Of a stretch of 12,113 bases of DNA, positions 7,407-12,113 are shown piece after piece. The DNA comes from Methylococcaceae bacterium (GTDB lineage Bacteria; Pseudomonadota; Gammaproteobacteria; Methylococcales; Methylomonadaceae), in contig PMDM01000166.1 of NCBI GenBank assembly GCA_003155565.1, forward strand, positions 1 to 12,113, given 5' to 3'. The notes beneath the pieces are model-generated. The model was given only the letters and a program-made list of their open reading frames with translations. It had not been told where the DNA came from and made no database searches. Both the position numbers and the translations under genes were made by a program. How positions within the stretch are numbered: the first letter of the stretch is position 1; each line of letters begins with the position of its first letter.

Positions 7407-8084
7407 TTATGAATTTATACTCATTTTTAATGCGGCTGCCGTCGGCCATGGCGCTAACACCAATGCCATCAACAACATTGAAATCAGAATATTAATCTGT
7501 GCAGTTACAGGTAAACCGCTGCTTGCCATCTCGACGGCGTTGCTGGCAAAAATCAACACTGGCACGTATAGCGGTAACACCAGCAAGGATAAAATCATGC
7601 CGCCACGGCGTAATCCAACTGTCAAGGCCACCCCAACTGCACCAATCAAGCTTAATATCGGTGTACCCAAGAGCAATGTTAACAGCAGAATGCTTAAGGA
7701 TTGGTTAGGCATTCCTAAAAAAACCGCCAACAAGGGGGCAACAATTAGCAACGGCAATCCTGTCGTCAGCCAGTGTGCCGTTATTTTGCCTAATACCAGG
7801 ATTGATGTCGGATACGGACTTAGCAAAATCTGCTCCAGAGAACCATCGTCAAAATCAGATCGGAATAAACTATCCAAAGACAGCATGGTGGCCAGTAAAG
7901 CTGATACCCAGATGATCCCAGGCGCAATCGCTTGCAATAATTTTGGCTGCGCACCTATCCCTAACGGGAACAAGGTGATGACTAAAATAAAAAACAGCAC
8001 CGGATTGGCAACTTCCGAACGTCGGCGCATGGCTAATACCAAGTCCCGGCGAACAATCGCGGCAAACGCATCAAACATAGCCAT
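7407..8084 (-). CDS. ccmB: Haem exporter/CcmE-release ABC permease CcmB
   Basis: CcmB is the six-helix membrane subunit that works with the CcmA ATPase. The CcmAB complex associates with CcmC and CcmD and drives release of haem-loaded CcmE. The 225-residue product has the usual length and the conserved N-terminus (FAAIVRRDLVLAMRRRSEV). The cytoplasmic segment SLFRSDFDDGSLEQILLSP, typical of the family, follows helix 2. The ATG at 8084 overlaps the ccmA stop by one base (TGATG). AAGG lies eight bases upstream inside ccmA. After its TAA there is a 51-base gap before the diiron-type gene, where ccmC would normally follow at once. Confidence 0.96.
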   Translation of the reverse strand: MAMFDAFAAIVRRDLVLAMRRRSEVANPVLFFILVITLFPLGIGAQPKLLQAIAPGIIWVSALLATMLSLDSLFRSDFDDGSLEQILLSPYPTSILVLGKITAHWLTTGLPLLIVAPLLAVFLGMPNQSLSILLLTLLLGTPILSLIGAVGVALTVGLRRGGMILSLLVLPLYVPVLIFASNAVEMASSGLPVTAQINILISMLLMALVLAPWPTAAALKMSINS

Positions 8085-8707
8085 CAGGATAACCTTATGC
8101 GTTGCACATCAACACCTTGCAAATTAACATCATGGTGCGATGTCATGACGATCATGCCACCATTGGCACAATGTTCAGCCATTAACGATTCAATAAGTTC
8201 GATACCCTGCTTGTCCAGCGAAGTGAAAGGCTCATCCAATATCCACAAGACGTTATGGGTTATTAACAATCTTGCTAATGATAAACGCCGTTTTTGCCCG
8301 GCTGACAGGGCTTGGATTAAGGTGTCTTCATAGCCCGATAGCTGCACTTTATCCAAGGCTTTTTGTATGGTTAACTTACCGGGCTGACCTAATGCCAGCG
8401 ATAGTTTCAGGTTTTCCAGCACCGTCAATTCTTTTTTTATACCGTCCAAATGCCCGACATAAGCCATATCCGAATAATACTGGCTTTGCGGAATTTCTTC
8501 TCCGCACCACCTTACGGCTCCGGTATCAGGTTCACGAAAACCACAAATGATACGTAATAGTGAGGTCTTACCGCTGCCGTTATTGCCTTCTAGCAATAAA
8601 ACCTGTCCTGGATGGACAGTAAAACCAAGGCCTGTAAATAATTCCCTGTCGTCGCGAGTGCAACTTAAGTTTTCGCCCTGAAGCTGGTGTGTTGAGTTGG
8701 ATTGCAT
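8084..8707 (-). CDS. ccmA: Cytochrome c maturation ABC transporter ATPase CcmA
   Basis: CcmA is the cytoplasmic ATPase of the CcmABCD complex; ATP hydrolysis frees holo-CcmE for haem delivery. The 207-residue product is the size of E. coli CcmA and has Walker A GNNGSGKT at 41-48, the ABC signature LSAGQKRR at 134-141, Walker B LWILDEP at 154-160, the D-loop SLD and the switch histidine H191 in MTSHHD. The short GxxxLLRIICGFREPDTGAV region after Walker A is typical of CcmA. The ATG is only three bases after the rlmB stop, so it is very probably transcribed with rlmB. It overlaps ccmB by one base. Confidence 0.97.
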   Translation of the reverse strand: MQSNSTHQLQGENLSCTRDDRELFTGLGFTVHPGQVLLLEGNNGSGKTSLLRIICGFREPDTGAVRWCGEEIPQSQYYSDMAYVGHLDGIKKELTVLENLKLSLALGQPGKLTIQKALDKVQLSGYEDTLIQALSAGQKRRLSLARLLITHNVLWILDEPFTSLDKQGIELIESLMAEHCANGGMIVMTSHHDVNLQGVDVQRIRLS

Positions 8708-8710
8708 CTG

Positions 8711-9457
8711 TTAGATAGTTTTTGAGCGTTGCCTGACAGCTTCGTAAAGAAAAACACCCGTGGCAACCGATAAATTAAGGCTTTCTACTTTACCTAGCAT
8801 CGGCAACTTAATCAACAGGTCACAATTCTCTTTGGTCAGCCGCCTAAGCCCCTTACCTTCCGCACCGATAACCAACGCCATAGGCACGGTTAAATCAGTT
8901 TGATAAGCGGTTTGCCCTGCTTCACCATCCGCGCCCATAATCCAAATACCCTCACCCTTAAGCCAACGCAGTGTTCTCGATAAGTTGGTCACTTGATAAA
9001 CCGGCACAGTTTCTGCCGCACCGCTGGCGACTTTGCACACCGTTGGTGTAATACCAGCGGCATTATCCTTAGTAATAATAATACCTTGTACGCCTGTTGC
9101 ATCGGCAGTCCGCAAACAGGCACCGAAATTATGGGGATCTTGCACGTTATCCAGCACCAGCAATAGTGCCGTGGTAGTCAGGTTTTCCACCATCGTCTTT
9201 AAATCGCTTTCAGTTTGCTCACCTGGCATTTCGATTTCCATCACTATGCCTTGGTGATTATTGCCGTCAGCCAAACGGTCCAGTTTTTTCCTATCCGTTT
9301 TTTCCGGCTCAATCCCCAACGCCGCGAGGTCGTCAATGATTGTACTCAGACGCTTATCCAAACGCTGTGCATCAATCCAAACCCGAATGATTTTACTCGG
9401 CGAATAATCAATCGCCGCCTGTACCGAATGTAAGCCAAATAATTTGTTTGATCTCAT
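8711..9457 (-). CDS. rlmB: 23S rRNA (guanosine-2'-O-)-methyltransferase RlmB
   Basis: RlmB methylates the ribose of G2251 in the peptidyl-transferase centre of 23S rRNA using S-adenosylmethionine. The product (248 residues from the ATG) has the N-terminal substrate-binding domain (FGLHSVQAAI) and a C-terminal SpoU/TrmH knot domain. The three SpoU motifs are visible: NVQDPHNFGACLRTA with the catalytic Asn/Arg, ALVIGAEGKGLRRL, and LPMLGKVESLNLSVATGVFLYE. A TTG at 9460 directly precedes the ATG at 9457; I chose the ATG because the family begins shortly before the GLH motif. No clear Shine-Dalgarno is visible in the very AT-rich leader. rlmB often follows rnr, but here the upstream neighbour is a RAYT/REP element. 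It is three bases from ccmA. Confidence 0.95.
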   Translation of the reverse strand: MRSNKLFGLHSVQAAIDYSPSKIIRVWIDAQRLDKRLSTIIDDLAALGIEPEKTDRKKLDRLADGNNHQGIVMEIEMPGEQTESDLKTMVENLTTTALLLVLDNVQDPHNFGACLRTADATGVQGIIITKDNAAGITPTVCKVASGAAETVPVYQVTNLSRTLRWLKGEGIWIMGADGEAGQTAYQTDLTVPMALVIGAEGKGLRRLTKENCDLLIKLPMLGKVESLNLSVATGVFLYEAVRQRSKTI

Positions 9458-9493
9458 CAAAATTTAAATTTATAAATTTTTTATAAAAAACAC

Positions 9494-9518
9494 TGTAGGG
9501 CGGGTCGAGACCCGCCTT
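9494..9518 (+). repeat. REP palindrome, left copy
   Basis: The element starts with GTAG at 9495-9498. The hairpin GGCGGGT (9499-9505), loop CGAG, ACCCGCC (9510-9516) follows. It is an exact reverse complement of 10160-10184 over 25 bases. Read on the minus strand it sits 15 bases after the transposase stop and has a T6 run about nine bases further on, so it might also reduce transcription into rlmB. Confidence 0.9.
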
Positions 9519-9531
9519 TAGATTGAAACCA

Positions 9532-10059
9532 TCAATCCAAATCCAAATCATCTAAATCAAGTGGTGCAGCCCAATTTTTTGGATAATGTTCCAACCGTAC
9601 AAATCGATGAAAACTCGAATACGGCCAATCGGAAACCCGTCCAACCAAGCCATGTTTGACAGGATTATAATGGATATAATCCAGATGCCGATCAAAATCG
9701 CTCTGATCGCGGATGGCATGTTCCCAAAAACGACGCTGCCAAATACCCCGTTCAGACTTTACCTGCCTTCTCGTTGATATCCGTTCTCCTGGTTCGATAG
9801 CCCTCGAAAAAGCCGATTTAATCAAACGCCAACGAATTGAAAAATCACAGTCATCACGTGGCAATGTCCACAAACAATGCAAATGGTCAGGAAGGATAAC
9901 AATCGCTTCAACATGGAATGGGCGTTGTTGTTTGATGGTGCGGAAAGCGTTGCGTAATGGCTCGATATGCTCAACCAGTAATCGCCGTCGCCTTTCCAGC
10001 AAATTAACGGTGAAAAAATAGGTGCCGCCTGGAATATAGGCGCGGATATAGTTTGGCAT
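9532..10059 (-). CDS. REP-associated tyrosine transposase (RAYT), Y1/HUH family
   Basis: This 175-residue protein belongs to the IS200-like Y1 transposases associated with REP sequences. The HUH metal-binding motif is H59-L60-H61 in ILPDHLHCLW. The catalytic tyrosine lies in DYIHYNPVKHGLV, probably Y128 (Y131 is close by). WQRRFWEHAIRD and the WPYSSFHRFV tail are also typical. These enzymes cut and join single-stranded DNA at REP hairpins through a 5'-phosphotyrosine. The gene appears intact, with an Asp/Leu-rich end (PLDLDDLDLD). The ATG at 10059 has no strong ribosome site. It sits between inverted REP copies and upstream of rlmB, in the same direction. Confidence 0.93.
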   Translation of the reverse strand: MPNYIRAYIPGGTYFFTVNLLERRRRLLVEHIEPLRNAFRTIKQQRPFHVEAIVILPDHLHCLWTLPRDDCDFSIRWRLIKSAFSRAIEPGERISTRRQVKSERGIWQRRFWEHAIRDQSDFDRHLDYIHYNPVKHGLVGRVSDWPYSSFHRFVRLEHYPKNWAAPLDLDDLDLD

Positions 10060-10159
10060 ATTGGGAATTGTAACAAATCCATTTGATTTCCCGAAAACGG
10101 TTTACGGCAAGTTAAAACAATCCTGTTATAAATTGAATGATTGGTGCGATTGACCATGT

Positions 10160-10184
10160 AAGGCGGGTCTCGACCCGCCCTACA
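10160..10184 (-). repeat. REP palindrome, right copy
   Basis: This is a perfect inverted copy of 9494-9518, with GTAG on the minus strand at 10183-10180 and the GGCGGGT/ACCCGCC hairpin next to it. The two GTAG ends face outward and the hairpins face the transposase gene. It lies about 100 bases upstream of the transposase start. Confidence 0.9.
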
Positions 10185-10195
10185 AAATTACCCGA

Positions 10196-10247
10196 CGTAC
10201 GAGGTAGACCCTCCTTACAGTGTTATTTGGCATTCGCCGTACGAGGT
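10196..10247 (+). repeat. Short direct repeat CGTACGAGGT, two copies
   Basis: CGTACGAGGT occurs at 10196-10205 and 10238-10247, 42 bases apart, just outside the right REP copy. The DNA between includes CAGTGTTA, whose core AGTGT is inverted as ACACT right after the second copy. Its function is unknown. It might be a remnant of an intergenic repeat or a binding-site pair. Confidence 0.4.
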
Positions 10248-10282
10248 GACACTATTATTAATCCCGATTTACCGACCCATGT

Positions 10283-10328
10283 GCAAGTGTGCGAACCATT
10301 GCAGTTCGCACGCTTGTAACTCACAAGC
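10283..10328. other. Strong hairpin with an overlapping alternative hairpin, downstream of the phosphoesterase gene
   Basis: The arms 10283-10296 and 10304-10317 pair over 14 positions (10 Watson-Crick pairs around GTGCGAAC/GTTCGCAC in the core, with T-G wobbles outside), with loop CATTGCA. GCTTGT (10312-10317) can instead pair with ACAAGC (10323-10328), so the two folds exclude each other. It begins about 27 bases after the stop of the minus-strand gene. No T-run follows on the minus strand, so it does not look like a standard intrinsic terminator. It could stabilise the 3' end or be a palindromic repeat. Confidence 0.5.
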
Positions 10329-10354
10329 AGGTTATGAGATTAAGGTTACAGCTA

Positions 10355-11584
10355 CTACGGCTGTATTTTGCGTTCCCAGATGAATGGACCGAACGCATTG
10401 GCGCTGCCGGGTACGTTGACGCTCGTATTGATAGAGAGTTTCAGCCACTCAAGCGGGAAGGTACTGCCGTGCACGACTATTCGATGAAAGTTATTCAAAT
10501 CGTAGTTGGTAAATGGCAGATTCGTGCTTTGAATCGTATAAGCGTCATCGGCACAAGCAGTTTCAGTTGCGCCTGATTCGATCACACAGGCCACATTCGC
10601 CTTGAGCGGGTTGTCAGAACGGTATTTATGCGAGTCGCCATTGATTAGCAGCACGGGCTTGCCGAAGGCTTTGGTTTTAACCGCGATTTTGTCAATGAAG
10701 GATTTTTTGTACTCGGCGATATGGGTTGACGGTTTGCCATCAAGATCCCACATATCGGCTTGTTCTTGGATGACCATGGCTTTGGCGTCTAAAACTTTTG
10801 CAACAAAGTAAGCATAGTCGAGCCAGCGCTGGTCGGCAGCGGTTCTCTCTGCTATCTCGGTAGTCTGCGCCAGGCTTATAGTGGGCGTGCCATACCAGAT
10901 GTCGTTGTCGTTATTTGAACCGCCTGGAATGTTCACCGTCACAAACAGCACTCTGGATTGCATCCACATTACGTTTTCGACATATTTTCTGTCGCTTTTG
11001 TTAGCGGGTAAAGTCGGTACTTGCGCTTGTGACAACACCAGTTTGCTATCGCCGAGCGTGTGACCCGGATTTGAAAAGAAGATAGAACGAACCAGATCCA
11101 AGTTTGCGATAGGGTCGCCGCTCGCATAGTCAATCGGAAATCCGTTCGCGTCAAGCTTGTAATCAATAACGCCTGTGGCCGCATTGTACAAACCACCGCC
11201 TTCACCGGTTTTGTGGCAATCGGACCATTCATTGTCGCCGGGCGTGTACACTAGCGGATCAAAGAAGCCCGTCATCGGGTCGTTCCACAAGCCGAAGACA
11301 GTCTGGTCATACGCTTCAGTACAGAACGATTTGCCGGAGTGGATGTCGCCCACATGGAGTACCAGCGAGACATCAAGATCGGCATTGATCGAGTCGATGA
11401 AAGCAGGAGTTGCCAACACTTCGAGGTTGTCTGTTGGATTAAGTCCATAGGGGGAATCGCCAAACACCGCGATACTTTTCACAGTCAGCGGCATGATCTC
11501 GGATGTTGGCGCCGCAAAGGCCCCTGTGGCGGTCGCAAGCATGCTAGCGCCAATTAACAGTTTTTTTGTTATTTTATTATGCAT
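10355..11584 (-). CDS. Exported calcineurin-like metallophosphoesterase-type protein
   Basis: The 409-residue product starts with a signal peptide (MHNKITKKLLIGASMLATAT, then GAFAA-P, cleavage probably after residue 24 or 25), so it is periplasmic or secreted. The mature part shows the order of metallophosphoesterase motifs: FGDSP (D43), LHVGDIHSG (D80, H82), YTPGDNEW (D117, N118), NGDSHKY (D317, H319) and VVHG (H372). The usual first D-x-H is D-S-P here and GHxH is GDSH, so metal ligation is altered from the common pattern and activity is uncertain. Two cysteine pairs (C88/C123, C333/C344) may form disulfides. I chose the ATG at 11584 because it yields the signal peptide and has AAAGAG six bases upstream; the open frame continues to an ATG at 11812 but that would bury the signal. 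It appears to be a single-gene unit, and its substrate is unknown. Confidence 0.75.
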   Translation of the reverse strand: MHNKITKKLLIGASMLATATGAFAAPTSEIMPLTVKSIAVFGDSPYGLNPTDNLEVLATPAFIDSINADLDVSLVLHVGDIHSGKSFCTEAYDQTVFGLWNDPMTGFFDPLVYTPGDNEWSDCHKTGEGGGLYNAATGVIDYKLDANGFPIDYASGDPIANLDLVRSIFFSNPGHTLGDSKLVLSQAQVPTLPANKSDRKYVENVMWMQSRVLFVTVNIPGGSNNDNDIWYGTPTISLAQTTEIAERTAADQRWLDYAYFVAKVLDAKAMVIQEQADMWDLDGKPSTHIAEYKKSFIDKIAVKTKAFGKPVLLINGDSHKYRSDNPLKANVACVIESGATETACADDAYTIQSTNLPFTNYDLNNFHRIVVHGSTFPLEWLKLSINTSVNVPGSANAFGPFIWERKIQP

Positions 11585-11590
11585 AGATAA

Positions 11591-11596
11591 CTCTTT
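11591..11596 (-). promoter_or_regulatory. Shine-Dalgarno deciding the start of the phosphoesterase gene
   Basis: AAAGAG on the minus strand lies six bases before the ATG at 11584, which begins a clear signal peptide. This supports that start over the in-frame ATG at 11812. Confidence 0.6.
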
Positions 11597-11992
11597 CAAA
11601 TAATTGCTAATGAGAAATGAACGATAAGACGTTGATTTTGATTGGCTTGAATTCAACTGGTAAGTGCTCGTTAAAAAACCTGCGCCAACTTGTACATCGC
11701 CTGACTGTCCTTCGATGCGGCCTGTGCTATCGATTGACCCCTGATTGCCTTGTTCAGCCAGAATCTGTTCGAAGCTATAAGCCTTTCTCATTCTAATTAA
11801 CAATTGTTTCAAATATGTTACTTCTAAGAAAATTTTGGGGAAGTAAAAATCAACAGGGGCAGAAAACGATACTGACTCCTTTAAAAATTATAACAATTCA
11901 TATGCTTAGACAACCATCACCTGGGTCTCGCCAGTGCGGCAGGTTGGAGTGAGGAACGAACCCCAACGAGAATGACGCGTTAATTTAATTAT

Positions 11993-12018
11993 GTTGGGAT
12001 TCATAAGATCATCCCAAC
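11993..12018. repeat. Perfect 8-bp inverted repeat (stem-loop)
   Basis: GTTGGGAT at 11993-12000 and ATCCCAAC at 12011-12018 are perfect complements around a 10-base loop. It could be an operator or part of a degenerate palindromic repeat. No adjacent gene on either side makes a regulatory role obvious. Confidence 0.5.
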
Positions 12019-12068
12019 CCACGAGATGGAAATCTTCGAAGAGTATCAGCACAACAAACTTCGTTTAT

Positions 12069-12095
12069 GGCGGATTGCCTCGCGGCGAATCCGCC
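12069..12095. repeat. REP-like palindrome
   Basis: GGCGGATT (12069-12076) pairs with AATCCGCC (12088-12095), and the stem extends inward as GCC/GGC with one bulged G around a short TCGC loop. The bulged GGCGGATT stem resembles widespread proteobacterial intergenic repeats of the REP type. It differs from the pair around the transposase gene and lacks a clear GTAG start. Confidence 0.55.
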
Positions 12096-12113
12096 TTGTA
12101 TGATCAAATTTAA

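Larger units (their letters stand above)
9494..10184. mobile_element. RAYT unit: transposase gene enclosed by inverted REP sequences
   Basis: A Y1-type REP-associated transposase gene lies between two perfect inverted copies of a 25-bp palindromic sequence beginning with GTAG. This is the known architecture of RAYT/REP (REPIN) systems, in which the transposase recognises REP hairpins and is thought to spread them. Such genes are generally single-copy residents and not active insertion sequences. I see no target-site duplication beyond the repeats. Confidence 0.85.
11585..12113. other. Noncoding region rich in imperfect palindromes
   Basis: I see no gene here. The first 228 bases keep an open minus-strand frame joined to the phosphoesterase gene (76 codons to ATG 11812) with no recognisable domain; this could be leader DNA. 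Beyond 11830 the DNA holds several stem-loops: a bulged AGGGGCAG/CTGACTCCTT pair near 11855-11884, GTTGG/CCAAC near 11943-11976, GTTGGGAT/ATCCCAAC at 11993-12018 and a REP-like GGCGGATT/AATCCGCC at 12069-12095. No confident promoter could be assigned. Confidence 0.5.

Noticed and set aside
7540..8127. Open plus-strand frame of 195 codons opposite ccmB/ccmA
   Set aside because: It lies wholly antisense to well-identified genes, has no recognisable domain and no ribosome site, so it is a shadow of the minus-strand coding frame.
9494..9518. REP palindrome as a true intrinsic terminator of the transposase gene
   Set aside because: The T6 run is about nine bases from the stem and not adjacent. 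The identical inverted copy at 10160-10184 shows that it is primarily a REP element.
9822..10157. Second minus-strand frame of 111 codons overlapping the transposase
   Set aside because: It is out of frame with the HUH transposase and has no family resemblance; it is a shadow frame.
10196..10247. CRISPR-like repeat-spacer pattern
   Set aside because: There are only two 10-base copies, with no third repeat and no cas genes.
11585..11812. N-terminal extension of the phosphoesterase from ATG 11812
   Set aside because: It would place a signal peptide at residue 77 and has no recognisable domain. The internal ATG at 11584 has a Shine-Dalgarno and directly begins the signal peptide.
11987..12100. 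Small plus-strand open frame ending in TGA near 12100
   Set aside because: About 37 codons with no upstream ribosome site, and its last part simply translates the REP-like palindrome.

Overview
The window comes from a bacterial chromosome and nearly everything in it is read on the minus strand. Its core is a complete System I cytochrome c maturation (ccm) operon, in the order rlmB-ccmA-ccmB-[diiron-type protein]-ccmC-ccmD-ccmE-ccmF-[NYN/LOTUS protein]-ccmG-ccmH-ccmI, running from about 9460 down to 44. The gene content, the split CcmH/CcmI and the RlmB sequence point to a gammaproteobacterium. The moderate GC content and the repeat style would fit a Methylococcales-type methanotroph, but that is an impression and not a demonstrated assignment.

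How the operon works: CcmA and CcmB power release of holo-CcmE, CcmC (with CcmD) loads haem onto CcmE at the conserved His of its HxxxY motif, and CcmF attaches haem to apocytochrome. CcmG and CcmH keep the CXXCH cysteines reduced, and CcmI presents the apocytochrome. All key haem-ligand, WWD, Walker and CXXC residues are present. From ccmC to ccmI the genes are fused by 4-nt start/stop overlaps, which indicates translational coupling. A short ccmD gene (54 codons) is present at 5452-5616, and ccmI starts with TTG.

Two non-canonical genes sit inside the operon. Between ccmB and ccmC is a 297-residue protein with a ferritin-like diiron ligand pattern (E101, E133xxH136, E184, E223xxH226). Between ccmF and ccmG is an AT-rich gene for a NYN-domain putative ribonuclease with a C-terminal OST-HTH/LOTUS domain. 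The second gene is cut by one in-frame TAA. The same frame continues after it with 31 LOTUS-like codons and ends in an 8-nt overlap with the ccmG start, so the gene looks recently interrupted, misread or (less likely) read through.

Upstream of rlmB (9494-10184) lies a REP-associated tyrosine transposase (RAYT) enclosed by two perfect 25-bp inverted REP sequences that begin with the diagnostic GTAG. To the right, 10355-11584 encodes an exported protein of calcineurin-like metallophosphoesterase type, followed (11585-12113) by noncoding DNA rich in imperfect palindromes. No tRNA, rRNA or CRISPR array was seen.
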